From positions 19,136,219 through 19,200,218 of the forward strand of contig NC_088315.1 of assembly GCF_910592395.1 (NCBI RefSeq): a stretch of DNA of 64,000 nt, given 5' to 3'. The notes beneath the pieces are model-generated. The model was not told where the DNA came from. It did not search any database and saw only the letters and a list, made by a program, of their open reading frames with translations. Below are positions 25,001 to 32,492 of the stretch, piece after piece; position 1 is the stretch's first letter; the number at the start of each line of letters is the position of its first letter. The stretch comes from Lineus longissimus (lineage: Eukaryota > Nemertea > Pilidiophora > Heteronemertea > Lineidae). The translations under genes were made by a program, and so were the position numbers.

Positions 25001-28000
25001 TCCTCATTCATTTTGTTCAACGCTTGATACCTGAAACAAACGCAGACCAATCAGACATGCTTATTTGTTTGCTATTTCCAAAATTCTTAAGCAACGCAGG
25101 GTGGCTCTTCCAAGATAGGGTGGTAGGCGGCCTAAGTAGGGTGGGTCGTCCCGACAAAAGGCCTTGTGGAGAACACTGCATGTACTTTGAACGTAGACCA
25201 ACAGCACTGTGACTGACGACAGTAGCAGGAGCTAGCATCAATATTCATTAGCCTTGTTAGCCAAGTTTACAAATGTTCATCCTCGTCATTCATCAACAAG
25301 CGCACCTGCCATGGCAACCCCAGGAGTCTGAATCCGGTGAAGAAATTGATGGATTTTATCCATTTAACATCAGCAAAGTGCGAAGTCATTCCCAGGGGAG
25401 AGGTCCAGCTTGCCAAGTCTTAATCTCGTTAACAAAAGATCAATAATTAGACTAAAGATAGCTGCAGTATCTGTGCTGCGACGGAAATTTCTTTCATGAT
25501 TATAAGGAAATTCTATTTTTTCAACTTTCACGGATTGAGATAATTTACAATATTCCTTCCTCCCTACCTGGGTTCTTTGCTGAGTCTATCTTGTATATCC
25601 GTTATGTCATCTTTATCGAACTGACCCTCAAATCTATTAAACAGATCCGCCCGCTCCCACAAAAGTTCTTCAAACTCGTTTTTAGCGCGCTCTTTCAGCT
25701 CCGATTGAAACTGTTCGTAGACCTCATATCGGTCTTTCTCCGATAGTTGATCATACGATTCCCTGCCCATAAGTTGGATGGAAACTTCTGCGAGTTGTTT
25801 GCCAGGGATGATTGCATGGTGTCCCTGAAGAAGACTGTCGAGCAATTGCCTGAACTTCCGCCGTAGACTGAAAAATAAACACAAGTATTAGGAACAGAAC
25901 GTCTTCCGTGCAGTATCAGAACGACATTTATTGATAACACGGTTCTGTGACTGCCCCCGAGTGGGATCAGTGGCAGAGTAGTTAGAGCGCCGGGCTTATA
26001 GCCAGGGAATTGTAGGTTCAACACTTGGACGGGCCAGCACTGCTTCATCTTCGAGTCCTTGAGCAAGGCACTTAACCCTACTTGCTTCTCTCCAACCAGG
26101 TGTAAATGAACAATAATAATTTAGCAAGCCGAAACTACGAATGCAGAAAAACGCATTTCCTAAATGGCGAGACATGCTGATCCTCCCGTGACTGCCAACG
26201 ATGGCCACTATTCTGTACTCGACAGATCCCGCCCTTTCCCGGAATTCAGGGTTTTCTGGGAAAACTATCATCCATTATTCTCAAGGAAGAGTATAGGTAT
26301 GAGTCAGGTCGATCAGACAAGTTACACAAAGTTGCTAATAGGCAGCTCTCCTATCTTGAGGCAAATCAAACCTGTTCATGCTTGTACGAAGGATGTAATC
26401 ATCACTGAAGTAAGCACCGAGGCCCGAAAGATGCATACAAGTCTCCTGAAGACTACCAAATCTACCCCTAGCACCCCCTTTATTTGATACCTACTCGAGC
26501 CGTCGCTGCTCATCGTGAAGCGCCTTCACGTGTCTCGTAAACACGGCCTCGGCCTCCTCCTCGTCTAAAAGGTCGAACGGTATCCGTACGTCCAGGGAGT
26601 CGAGGTGGTCGCTGTCCCGCCATTGGACGTGACTTGCATCCACTAAATGTTCGTCGTAACTCGCGTGAGTCCGTAACGTTTCTTGGCACTCTAACCAATT
26701 TCTGAAATCAAATCCAAATATTCATAAACGTTGCAGACATTTTTATCAGATTTTCGAAATCAGGAGTTTGAAATCGTGGCATTGAAGAGTTTTTAACTGG
26801 TCTAGTGAAGTTTGCTAGGCCCAAGTTGGAAAGTGCCTGGCAAAGAGCAAGAGCTTTATTGCATGCGATTATAATTGCAGGTCACAGTGGCTAGTCAATC
26901 ATTTGTGGGCGCTTACCAAGAACCAATTTGACATGCATTTCCCCCTTTTAAAGGTTTTTTCCTCCCTAGGTAGGAATCACATCTTCCACTCCACTTGCAT
27001 ATGGTACCAATTCTAACATGCCCGAAAACTCAAACTCGGGCTTGATTCTGGAACCACAGATAACACACTGTACCAACCTGCTGCTAATTGTGGCCAAATC
27101 AGGCAACATTTTCTCTAAAACCAAAGGCAGCTGTTCAAGATATATTCTTTCCTTTTGGCGTATGTGCTCTGCCTGTAATTGTCGCACACGTTTATTGAAA
27201 AGTTTCCTAGCACTATCCGTGCCGAAAAGTTCCACGTAGTGATTGAAGTCAGAATTCGTAGAAAACTTTTTACTCCAAGTACTCCAGAGTATTTTGTAGT
27301 CGAGAATGTGAGATCTCAGTAGATGCTGATATGCCTCTTCTGCAACTTTCAACAGCTCTTTCCGAGAATGCGCCGCCTCCGCAAACGGCACGAGACGTAA
27401 ACGGGGATTTTTCAACTTGGCGCTGTCGATAAGATGCGCAAGCGTCAAAAACGCTGACTCGACATTCACGCCATCATGCGCCGACGTTTCGACAATCGGA
27501 ATGGGCACTTTTAGTTCCTTCCTCTGAGCCAAACGCTCCACCTCCCTGACGTAATTCTCATTGACCTCGTCCATTTTCGTCACAACCAAAACGATGGGCT
27601 TTTTCGTTTTCATGAGGTTGCCAATAATGTGTGATATCACTTCAACTTGGCGTTCTAAAGTCCGATTCGGCACCTCGCTGGCGTCGAACAGACAGAGGAA
27701 TCCGTCAACATTCAGTTTACCGTCTGGGAGCAACTTCTGCTCAAATTCATGTTCCAATGCTGCAAAGGGAAAGACAAGAGTATATCGAGGTGCTGATTTG
27801 ATCATCTTGCAAAAAGTTTATATTTCGGAACACAGTTTCAATCCTGCAGGCCTGTTCAGGGTTTCCCGCAGGGATTAACTTAGAGGGTACGCAACAGTGG
27901 GGTTCGACCCAAGGACCTCTTGACTGCCAGTCATAGACCTGAGCCACTACACCACCCTGGCTTCTCACAGTGTTAACATCATCGGGAAAACAAATTTCTC

Positions 28001-31000
28001 GGTCTATCTAAATGGTAAGAAAGTATCGGGGGTCCCTCTGCACCACCAAAAATTGAAATGACACCTCATCCCCCCCCACACACCCCCACCGCTAACCTGA
28101 ATCATCACCACTGGCAACCACCCAAGACGACCTACCGAGAAAATGCATGCTCCTCATCTACATTGTTACATCGATTGATCAGTAGCGACGCTAGACGCCA
28201 TCAGTAGCGACGCTAGACGCCATCAGTAGCGACGCTAGACGCCATCAGTAGCGACGCTAGACACCATCAGTAGCGACGCTAGACGCCATCAGCAGCGACG
28301 CTAGACGCCATCAGTAGCGACGCTAGACGCCATCAGTAGCGACGCTAGACGCCATCAGTAGCGACACTACAGTATTGATGACTAATCTGTGACCTGGCCC
28401 GGTGCCTGTCATTCTAGATTGCGCTGATTGGCTAATACACAAATATTGACAAACCTAGCACTAGTACGTTGCATAATATACCAATTTAGTCACGGGTGGT
28501 CGATATGGATTTTTCATAGCAAGTGTGTCGATATGTACCAGTGCATGTCATCAGAACGTGGATTCTCAAGGGTTTTTTGCACTTGCAGCCTACACCCGCG
28601 CTGATTTTAGATATGAGTTTATTGATTGATACAGGGTTAGTAACAAACACAGAGCTCAACTACTCTATTGTAATGTGGATGGAGTCACGACTATTCTCGA
28701 GTCAAGGAATTGAACCTGAGTCCGAGGGTGTTTGTTCGGACACCAGAACACTCAAGGTTGGAGCTAAAATGTAGTCCAAATCCTGTACTGTACAGGTCGG
28801 CCAGAGTTTTGACGGAATTAGCTACATCCAAGAGGACGTTGGTATTTCAACACTGTCACTGCCCAAACGATGAGGGCTTATTTCTAAAATGCCAACGCCA
28901 ATTATAAGACAGAGTTGTTGCATTATCGAGATGATGGACAAAACCTTCAGTGTGAAAAATTACTAGGCACCCGAAAGCTTGGTAATCATGTCCATATTTC
29001 CGCTATTGGTTCTTTAAAGGTGAGCACCGGACTTATTAGGGCAAGATGAGGTGATTGGGTCAATCATGTAAGATTACCTAAATATAGCTTCATGATGAAG
29101 CTTTGACCTTTAAACACAGGTCACTGGTCTTTCACGACCTCACCTATCATTTATATGGTCACTTCTAGAGGAAGAAACTTTCTTTTTCCAATTCTTAAAA
29201 TATTGTAGGCCCTTGATTCTGCCTGGAGGCGTACACAAGAGTAATCCAAGTTTGTAATCTATTCAGTATCAAATCTGATTGTAGGTGACTAGGATAATGA
29301 GACTTGTAACATTACATTACAGTACTTTAATACGCCATATTCTGTAACTGTAAGTTTGAACTTTACACACAGGTCACTGGTTTTACACCACATCATGTTT
29401 TGATAACTTTTATTGTTGTGATCTCTAAATAAATCATACTGAATTCAAAAGCATCCCACATGCCAATTCAACCACTTATGCATTGTGCAAATAAAGATTA
29501 TCATAATAACATTGGGGTATTGCATCACAATTTACAAATATTGCTGTTAATCCTTCAGGGTGGGACCACAGGGTGCTCCAACCCCAGACCCATATGATGA
29601 TGTGAACAATTGGGAATTATTCAGATAAAAAAGGTTTAAATAAGTGCAAAAAGGTCATCTCCAGGACACAGACTTCCATCTGTACACATGTGTCATTCTT
29701 TATGCTCCAAGAGCAGGTTGTCCTGAAATACACTCAACACAACTCTGATTGAGTGTATTTAGGAAATACACTCACAATTCACACAACTTTGATTGAGTGT
29801 ATTTCAGGAAATACACTCGCACAACTCTGATTAAGTGCATTTTTGGGAAATACACTCACAATTCATGCAACTTTGATTACACTAGCACAATTCTGATTGA
29901 GTGCATTTTTAGGAAATACACTCACAATTCACACAACTTTGATTGAGTGTATTTCAGGAAATACACTCGCACAATTCTGATTGAGTGCATTTTGAGGAAA
30001 TACACTCACAATTCACACAACTTTGATTGATAGAAATGAAATGGCCAGGGCCATTGTGCTCACCTCATGTGGAGGAAAGATGGATAAAGAGCATGGTATT
30101 GTGTCATGTAGTGTTAGGTTTGATGTAGGTCCAAGCAATTACAATTTCCCCAAAATGGCCAATTTACAGTACATTCGACCTCTGTGACCTTGAAAAGTAG
30201 GTCAAATCAAAGAAGACCCTGGTGACACATTGAATGGTTGTTAGAATTAGATGTACCTATGATATAAAATTGGTGCCAATCGGGCAAGTCATTACTAGGA
30301 ATAATGGCATTTTGAAGAATTTAGGATTTGGCCCCCTCCCTGGAGGCCAAACGGCAAATCAGATCGCACCAAACTTCGGTACCTGAGATCACCTGACCAA
30401 GGGGTACATGTGTACTTAATTTGTGATCAATAGTCATTGCAGTTAAGAAACGTGCCATAGTTACGGCCCGACGGCGAATTTATGCCATTTGACCTCTGTG
30501 ACCTTGACAAGAAGGTCAAATTAAAAACCTGTGTGACATATACTGTATGGTGGTTAGATGTACCCATGATATCAAATTGGTGGCAATCGGGCAAGAAGTT
30601 AAGGAATAATCACATTTTTAAGGTTTTTGGATTTTGCCCCCTGGTGGTCAAGTGGTGAATCATATTGGACCAAACTTCGGTCCCTGAGATCACCTGACTA
30701 AGGGGTAAATGTGTACAAAATTTGGTATCAATAGTCATTGCAGTTTAGAAACGTGCCATCGTTACATCCTAACGGCCAATTTACACCATTTGACCTCTGT
30801 GACCTTGAAAAGGAGGTCAAATCAAAAACCCGGAGGATATATGATGCACCTTTGCTAGAAGTACCTAACATATTTTTTTCAAAATTTCCCGACTACTATC
30901 AAGGGAGATATTGCATATTTTCACTTTTAACGTTTGGCCCCCTGGTGGCCAAACCATGAAACGAATCGGACCGAAACTTGGTCTCCAAGGTATCATTACA

Positions 31001-31084
31001 TAAGGGTACATGTGTACCAAGTTTCAACTCAATAGCTCTAACAGTTACGAAACGTGCCCTGCTAACGGACGACGGACGACGACG

Positions 31085-31122
<38 letters not shown>

Positions 31123-31718
31123 ACGACGGACGCCACGGTATGGGATAAGCTCACCTCTGCTAAGAGGTGAGCTAAAAACTATAAGGGATGGGTTGCGTCA
31201 CGATGTTGCCGATATCGCTCATAAAAATATCAGGGCTGTTTTCGGAACTGGACGATTGGCACAAATGCCCCCCCCTCATTGTACAAAGAGTCTCGCACAA
31301 TTATATACTTACCTAACTGATTTTTACAAATGTACATGAGTTTTTCAGCAGACTGGATCTTCGATGCCGCACATCGTTTCACGTATGGCTCCGTCTTTCC
31401 CGACTTGAACTGCTGAAACGACGCATCGTCTACAAACTCCGTCTGCTCGACAAGGTGAAACGTAAAATCTAACCCATCCTCGATCTTCGTAACCTCGCCC
31501 CAGTACAGAAAGTGATCATTGTTTACGACTCTTCCGCCGAAATCGGACTGACTCAGCACCGAGATGTGGTCGGTGTGATAGTCATCTGCTAGAGGGCGCA
31601 TGAAACGATTACACAGGCAGGATTTCCCGACCCCAACGGGACCTTTTTCACGCTCGGTACCAGAGAGACCAACGACACTCACAGTGTACGTCCGCCCTCC
31701 CTCGGGACGTTTTGCCAT
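184..31718 (-). CDS. ARHGAP5: p190RhoGAP (ARHGAP5/ARHGAP35 orthologue), 25 exons, 3' end off window
   Basis: Multidomain GTPase-activating protein that switches off Rho at the membrane and cytoskeleton (family knowledge). Exons on the minus strand, in order: 31718-31313, 27759-27078, 26701-26495, 25867-25568, 25030-24878, 22715-22601, 22111-21988, 21739-21541, 21143-20976, 20395-20144, 19779-19601, 19091-18923, 18583-18384, 17574-17374, 13854-13762, 11927-11791, 11187-11020, 10511-10355, 7394-7218, 6505-6332, 5702-5650, 4609-4433, 4000-3751, 3316-3185, 289-184. All junctions are GT-AG and phases agree throughout, giving 4979 coding bases (1659 codons plus 2 nt). The start ATG (31716-31718) is preceded by an in-frame TAA at 31728-31730 and an acceptor-like AG about 17 bases upstream, so an untranslated 5' exon is likely. 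The stop codon is outside the window. Vertebrates have two paralogues; this looks like the single pre-duplication gene, so the symbol is approximate. Confidence 0.93.
1266..1663. repeat. 44-bp minisatellite, about 9 copies
   Basis: Head-to-tail copies built on CATCAACCTGCCCCCATGAC and GGGTAATTTGCTAGTTGTAA. Copies differ mainly by T/G at ATTTG or ATTGG and by ATG or ACG; one carries an extra AAT. It lies in intron 24. Confidence 0.95.
2461..2570. repeat. 33-bp tandem repeat, about 3 copies
   Basis: Three head-to-tail units of TTGCAACAAAATACCAGGGT followed by a variable TTACGTATTT-like end. Confidence 0.85.
3301..3742. repeat. 224-bp tandem duplication filling intron 23 and copying the exon 24 acceptor
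   Basis: Copy A is 3301-3522 and copy B 3525-3742, nearly identical. Each runs from ATGTTTACATTTGGATCTGA to CACTCTTAAA. Copy A includes the first 16 bases of exon 24 and its real acceptor. Copy B repeats the same 16 exon bases and acceptor inside the intron, and ends a few bases from the exon 23 donor. Confidence 0.93.
4001..4432. other. RhoGAP intron 22, nothing recognised
   Basis: 432 AT-rich bases; no repeat, element or open frame worth annotating. Confidence 0.6.
4433..18583 (-). CDS. ARHGAP5: p190RhoGAP exons 13-22: disordered, tyrosine-rich and basic linker
   Basis: Codons 985-1497. Tyrosine motifs appear in series: VYDVPIYD (exon 13), HDIYSEIP (13), DNDIYDSA and NPLYEPLD (16), EDYATV (17), DNDYASV (18), KDIYFRV (19), DSSLYEPIR (21). 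Exon 16 also has the proline-rich [11 protein letters not shown], matching the KPKP block of vertebrate p190. Exon 20 has a basic run ([12 protein letters not shown]), and exon 22 a long charged helix ([19 protein letters not shown]). In vertebrates this linker receives Src-family and serine kinase inputs and binds p120RasGAP. Exon 15 (tyrosine-free) is the least certain: its donor is gtgact and two acceptors lie 9 bases apart. The exon 18 donor is also ambiguous. Confidence 0.85.
4766..4943 (-). mobile_element. MITE with CAGTAGAACCTC termini, TA target site
   Basis: Starts TA-CAGTAGAACCTCTCTATT and ends ...GGTACTACTG-TA; the termini are inverted and a TA dinucleotide flanks each end. It has no open frame. 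The TA duplication and CAGT ends resemble non-autonomous pogo/Tigger-type Tc1-mariner elements (inference). It belongs to a family with several copies in this window in both orientations; orientation is assigned relative to the 34466 copy. Confidence 0.8.
5703..6331. other. RhoGAP intron 20, nothing recognised
   Basis: 629 bases of unique AT-rich sequence, with a short pyrimidine run (accccctccccccga) near the exon 20 end. Confidence 0.6.
6907..7117 (+). mobile_element. MITE of the CAGTRGAACCTC family with internal 18-bp expansion
   Basis: TA-CAGTGGAACCTCCC start, decayed end TTTCCAGTG. Inside the left arm the block ACCTCTCTATTAAGGACA is present four times in a row, so the copy grew by tandem amplification. 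It lies in intron 19. Confidence 0.8.
7376..7660. repeat. 147-bp tandem duplication spanning the exon 19 acceptor
   Basis: Copy A 7376-7522 contains the first 19 bases of exon 19 and its CCCCAG acceptor. Copy B 7523-7660 repeats them (GATTCGGAGTCAGTGCCCCC) with two substitutions in the exon part. Shared downstream strings include GTCTTAAAGGCCTAGGCC. Confidence 0.94.
7970..8175. repeat. Degenerate AT-rich tandem repeat
   Basis: About four imperfect units of TTTTTCAGAAATTTACAAAA followed by atcg/c-aaaa-tgaaattt. Located in intron 18. Confidence 0.6.
9459..9523. repeat. 22-bp repeat, 3 copies
   Basis: Three head-to-tail copies of CACGTTCTTTCTAGTCAATT plus ct. Confidence 0.85.
9544..10215. repeat. 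15-bp minisatellite, about 44 units
   Basis: Continuous units of TCAACTCGAAGTCAT and TCAACTTGAAGTCGT type; some units read TTTTACTCAAAG. Because 15 is a multiple of 3, several frames stay open on both strands (SKSFN-type and NDFEL-type peptides); these are artefacts, not genes. Confidence 0.95.
10512..11019. other. RhoGAP intron 17, nothing recognised
   Basis: 508 bases of unique intronic sequence with no repeat or element identified. Confidence 0.6.
11386..11790. repeat. 46-bp minisatellite beginning at the exon 16 splice donor, about 9 copies
   Basis: Units read GGATTCCAAGTGTTATAACA then GGCAATACAGATTGTACCTA then ccggta. The last unit on the plus strand contains the real exon 16 donor (11785-11790, gtaggt on the minus strand). 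Every other unit repeats the same gtaggtacaatctg donor context behind CCG or CCA. Confidence 0.95.
11945..12145. mobile_element. Degenerate MITE of the AACCTC family
   Basis: Recognisable pieces in order: ACACCCTCTCTATCAGGGA, TTTGACCTCCGTAATCAGGA, CACCTTTCTACTAAGGACA, GTCAGTCCGAGGGTGTC and GGGGTTCC. Termini are eroded. Located in intron 15. Confidence 0.55.
12355..12395. repeat. ATG/GAT microsatellite
   Basis: Runs of (GAT)n with GAC and AAA interruptions, intron 15. Confidence 0.8.
12718..12945. repeat. 21-bp minisatellite, about 11 copies
   Basis: Head-to-tail GTGAGCACCTTCAGCAGCTG and g, varying only at CTGG or CTAG. Confidence 0.95.
13568..13723. mobile_element. Palindromic MITE-like element
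   Basis: Inverted ends GGCCCGGTTGTTCAAAA and TTTTGAACAACACCGCCC enclose about 120 bases that are themselves roughly self-complementary (gttacgttaag, cttaaggacgttat, cacgttaagac). No coding capacity. Sits 38 bases from exon 15, in intron 15. Confidence 0.65.
14008..14170 (+). mobile_element. Degenerate MITE of the CAGTRGAACCTC family
   Basis: Left arm ATAGAACCTCTCTTAGCAGA, right arm GGGGTGTCCATAACAGAGAA then attcta; the body has the usual TGACCTC/ATCAGGACACCTCTC-like block. The terminal CAGT is lost. Intron 14. Confidence 0.65.
14759..14935. repeat. 60-bp tandem repeat, 3 copies
   Basis: Units start with tcaatcacatcagagatgtg and continue TAAATTGATTCATAGCAGAC; the last copy has lost three bases in the T run. 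Intron 14. Confidence 0.92.
15507..16015. repeat. Complex tandem repeat of 78-103 bp units, about 6 copies
   Basis: Units share CATGTGTAGGCAAGTGGCAT, TCCAGCTTACCGAGAGGCCG and GAGACAATCAGCTCCCCAAC. On the RhoGAP coding strand each unit carries a strong donor-like CTCG|gtaagc, with no exon attached that I can identify. Intron 14. Confidence 0.9.
16932..17160. repeat. 73-bp tandem repeat, about 3 copies
   Basis: Units contain CCTTGTATGAAGAGATGAGA, GGATTTGGGATTTTTTTCTG and AGCGTGTAAACGGC. The array ends about 215 bases from exon 14. Confidence 0.92.
17911..18150. repeat. 15-bp minisatellite
   Basis: Units of GTCACATGTAACGGAT and variants (aactcat, aacttat), with CACGTG palindromes at several junctions. 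It produces artefactual open frames such as [11 protein letters not shown]. Intron 13. Confidence 0.93.
18655..18725 (-). mobile_element. tRNA-derived SINE head, degenerate
   Basis: Read on the minus strand: GTGGCATAGCACCAGGCTC, then GGAGGTTGTGGGTTTGTGTC, resembling a tRNA body with A and B boxes. Intron 12. Confidence 0.45.
18923..20395 (-). CDS. ARHGAP5: p190RhoGAP exons 10-12: pseudo-GTPase domain 2
   Basis: Exons 20395-20144, 19779-19601 and 19091-18923, codons 785-985. Exon 10 opens [18 protein letters not shown], matching the IVMCAMCGDPF block of vertebrate p190. It ends with [19 protein letters not shown], one of the most conserved strings of the family. Exon 11 has [15 protein letters not shown]. 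Exon 12 has [12 protein letters not shown], then an acidic start to the linker ([16 protein letters not shown]). Donors are gtaaga, gtaagt and gtaaga. The intron between exons 11 and 12 is dominated by a long pyrimidine-rich tract on the coding strand. Confidence 0.93.
19260..19575. repeat. Polypurine/polypyrimidine tract, about 315 bp
   Basis: Almost pure A/G on the plus strand (GAAGAAGAGGAAGAGG-type), hence C/T on the RhoGAP coding strand. It makes up more than half of intron 11 (19092-19600) and begins about 25 bases past the exon 11 donor. Long open frames of Ser/Leu/Pro here are artefacts. Confidence 0.93.
20396..20975. other. RhoGAP intron 9, nothing recognised
   Basis: 580 bases; unique sequence, no element identified. 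Intron 10 (19780-20143) is likewise plain. Confidence 0.55.
20976..25030 (-). CDS. ARHGAP5: p190RhoGAP exons 5-9: pseudo-GTPase domain 1
   Basis: Exons 25030-24878, 22715-22601, 22111-21988, 21739-21541 and 21143-20976, codons 532-785. Exon 5 continues the FF-to-pG1 linker ([23 protein letters not shown]). Exon 6 holds the first strand and degenerate P-loop, [18 protein letters not shown], which lacks GKS as expected for a pseudo-GTPase. Exons 7-8 supply [16 protein letters not shown] and [11 protein letters not shown], then [10 protein letters not shown]. Exon 9 begins [13 protein letters not shown] and contains the [12 protein letters not shown] helix. Family knowledge: p190 pG1 does not bind nucleotide and has a structural or regulatory role. 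Confidence 0.92.
21187..21562. repeat. Degenerate repeats around the exon 8 donor, intron 8
   Basis: Pieces recur: GACAGGTAAGTTACTTCTGA near 21186, GACAGATAAGTTAG near 21407 and ACAGATAAGTTAGTTCTGA near 21506; ATTAGCCAAGTCTGTCA (21335) echoes GTCGGCTAAAGTCTGTCC (exon 8 end). Two to three old copies of a roughly 100-200 base block that includes the exon 8 end and donor. Confidence 0.6.
22356..22587 (+). mobile_element. MITE of the CAGTRGAACCTC family, 5-fold internal expansion
   Basis: TA-CAGTGGAACCTCCCTTAG start, GTTCTACTG end. The 19-base block AACCTCTCTATTAAGGACA is repeated five times in the left arm. The element ends 13 bases before the exon 6 donor (exon end at 22601), so it forms the first part of intron 6 on the coding strand. 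Confidence 0.88.
22912..22980 (-). mobile_element. tRNA-derived SINE head
   Basis: On the minus strand: GTGGTGGTACAGTGGAAGGA (A-box-like), then CAAGAGGTCGTGGGTTCGAC and tcg (B box GGTTCGACTC). Flanking sequence to about 22850 may be its body. It is not an intact tRNA gene: the arms do not close. Intron 5. Confidence 0.7.
23625..24407 (+). mobile_element. 5'-truncated LINE, reverse transcriptase C-terminus and 3' tail
   Basis: A 23632-23973 frame reads [29 protein letters not shown] and [16 protein letters not shown], the typical C-terminus of CR1/L2/Jockey-type non-LTR reverse transcriptase polyproteins. The expected final helix, [17 protein letters not shown] and stop, is found only at 24279-24332. 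It is followed by a GCGCTATATAAAT motif and an ATT-rich tail (24381-24400) typical of such elements. The two coding parts are separated by an insertion. It sits antisense in intron 5 of the RhoGAP gene and is non-functional. Confidence 0.82.
23903..24275. mobile_element. 373-bp insertion with inverted ends inside the LINE
   Basis: CAATAGCATCCCGCGAAG (23903-23920) is the reverse complement, with one mismatch, of CTTCGCGGAATGCTATTG (24258-24275). The interval breaks the LINE frame between its LDSIAS and SFKREL codons. Probably a small non-autonomous DNA transposon; a target duplication is not obvious. Confidence 0.55.
25031..25567. other. RhoGAP intron 4, no gene
   Basis: 537 bases. GGCCTTGTGGAGAACACTGC and neighbouring words near 25160 recur around 36200, hinting at an unnamed dispersed repeat; otherwise nothing recognised. 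Intron 2 (26702-27077) is also plain. Confidence 0.5.
25568..26701 (-). CDS. ARHGAP5: p190RhoGAP exons 3-4: remaining FF repeats
   Basis: Exons 26701-26495 and 25867-25568, codons 363-532. Exon 3 reads [12 protein letters not shown], then [16 protein letters not shown] and [12 protein letters not shown]. Exon 4 reads [13 protein letters not shown], then an acidic block ending RLSKEPR. Both align in order with the FF2-FF4 segment of vertebrate p190 (for example RIPFDLL and the EEPRY junction). The correct frame of exon 3 is the one opening with NWLECQ; a longer open frame starting MVRVPRN over the same bases is a shadow. Joins: CTCGA|gtaggt to a ttttcag acceptor. The 627-base intron holds a SINE. 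Confidence 0.92.
25961..26110 (+). mobile_element. tRNA-derived SINE
   Basis: GTGGCAGAGTAGTTAGAGCG (A-box-like), then TTGTAGGTTCAACACTTGG (B-box-like), then CCTTGAGCAAGGCACTTAAC, a string common in the conserved central domain of metazoan SINEs. Intron 3. Confidence 0.72.
27078..27759 (-). CDS. ARHGAP5: p190RhoGAP exon 2: end of GTPase domain and first FF region
   Basis: Codons 136-363. It begins with [19 protein letters not shown], matching the inserted loop of p190 GTPase domains. It then has the G4 base-recognition motif TKMD (196-199) and a G5-like ETSAHDG. After about codon 250 the sequence becomes helical and charged ([36 protein letters not shown]), typical of FF repeats, which bind phospho-regulated partners such as TFII-I in vertebrates. 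Acceptor tttgcag lies at its 5' edge; the donor is AG|gttggt, slightly off consensus but the only one that keeps phase with exon 3. Confidence 0.94.
27890..27960 (-). mobile_element. tRNA-derived SINE head
   Basis: On the minus strand: GCCAGGGTGGTGTAGTGGCT, then AAGAGGTCCTTGGGTCGAAC and cccac, giving A and B boxes. Intron 1. Confidence 0.65.
28185..28372. repeat. 22-bp minisatellite, about 8 copies
   Basis: Head-to-tail CATCAGTAGCGACGCTAGAC and gc with rare substitutions. Intron 1. Confidence 0.96.
29725..30025. repeat. Minisatellite with internal dyads
   Basis: Alternating units of CACTCACAATTCACACAACT, TTGATTGAGTGTATTTCAGG and AAATACACTCGCACAATTCT. GAGTGTATTTC and GAAATACACTC make each unit able to fold on itself. 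Intron 1. Confidence 0.88.
30035..31175 (+). mobile_element. Non-coding repeat element with inverted ends and three internal repeats
   Basis: Begins CATTGTGCTCACCTCATG and ends GCTAAGAGGTGAGCTAAAAA, so TGCTCACCT and AGGTGAGCT form short inverted ends. The body holds three imperfect 280-310 base repeats starting TTTGACCTCTGTGACCTTGA (about 30176, 30488, 30788) with shared ACCAAACTTCGGT and GAAACGTGCC. A GACGAC microsatellite (about 31061-31130) precedes the right end. Such ends recur in marine invertebrate genomes (recollection, not searched). Intron 1. Confidence 0.7.
31313..31718 (-). CDS. ARHGAP5: p190RhoGAP exon 1: N-terminal GTPase domain, first half
   Basis: Codons 1-135. It carries the P-loop GVGKS (Lys32, Ser33) followed by CLCNRF, and the stretches [16 protein letters not shown] and SAEKLMYIC that are hallmark conserved blocks of the p190 N-terminal Ras-like domain. 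The exon ends CAGTTAG before the donor gtaagt (31307-31312), phase 1, and joins an exon 3.5 kb away that resumes the same domain. Family knowledge: this domain binds GTP constitutively and helps localise and fold the protein. Confidence 0.95.
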
Positions 31719-32314
31719 AGTTCGAAATTATGTCTGTAAAGTATTTTCTTTTAAAATTGCAACTCCTGTTTTCTGCTAGACGCAGATCGTTAGTCCTTTA
31801 GAGTCACATTCTTTACGTGTTTGGGTTAAAATCCACTAGCACCATTTCACGTTTTTTCAGGCAGTGTGTGAGGGTTTCCGCTATAGTCTGCGGGTAATCC
31901 ATTTTGATCTTGAGTAGTATTACATAAATGATGGAAACTGCAAAGAGAGAAGTAAAGATCACATTTATAAATCTGTCATATAAAATCAATTCGCGCATGC
32001 ACGTCAGTCAGGCTGACCCCCAAAAGAGACTTCTGCAATGGCGCTTAGTCTTAGAATCAGGAGGAGCTAAAAACAAGACCAGCCAGAACCAGAGTTTTAC
32101 CATTGTGTCCTATCGCCACCTGTCTGTTGTTAAACTTCGTAAGGCCCAGTCGATTTTATCTTCTGATCACGGAGGCCACCAAAAGAGCAAAAATAAACTG
32201 TGGCCAACATCGATAGCCGGGTTTACAGTATGCTTGTAATAAACCTGCCAAATTTGTCCTTTTGGGTTGGAAGAGAAATATTTCTCTTTTCTTTAGTTAT
32301 GATGTGTACATGTA

Positions 32315-32492
32315 CAGTAGAACCTCTCTATTAAGGACAGATGCCATCCTTAACAGAGAAGTGTCCTGATTAGAGAGGTCAAATTGAATGTGAACAACCA
32401 ATTTGGGACCAAAACTAGTGTCCTTAATAGAGAAGGTGTCCTTAATAGAGAAGGTGTCCTTAGAGAGGTGTCCGCTAAGGGAGGTTCCACTG
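32315..32492 (-). mobile_element. MITE of the CAGTRGAACCTC family
   Basis: TA-CAGTAGAACCTCTCTATT start and GAGGTTCCACTG end, with GTCCTTAATAGAGAAGGT repeated near the right end. Opposite orientation to the 34466 copy. Confidence 0.85.

Noticed and set aside
26510-26698. Arginine-rich frame MVRVPRN on the minus strand
   Set aside because: Shadow frame of RhoGAP exon 3; the NWLECQ frame matches the FF region and keeps splice phase.
31010-31339. Poly-aspartate protein
   Set aside because: Translation of a GAC microsatellite at the end of a repeat element, overlapping antisense the true RhoGAP exon 1 donor.
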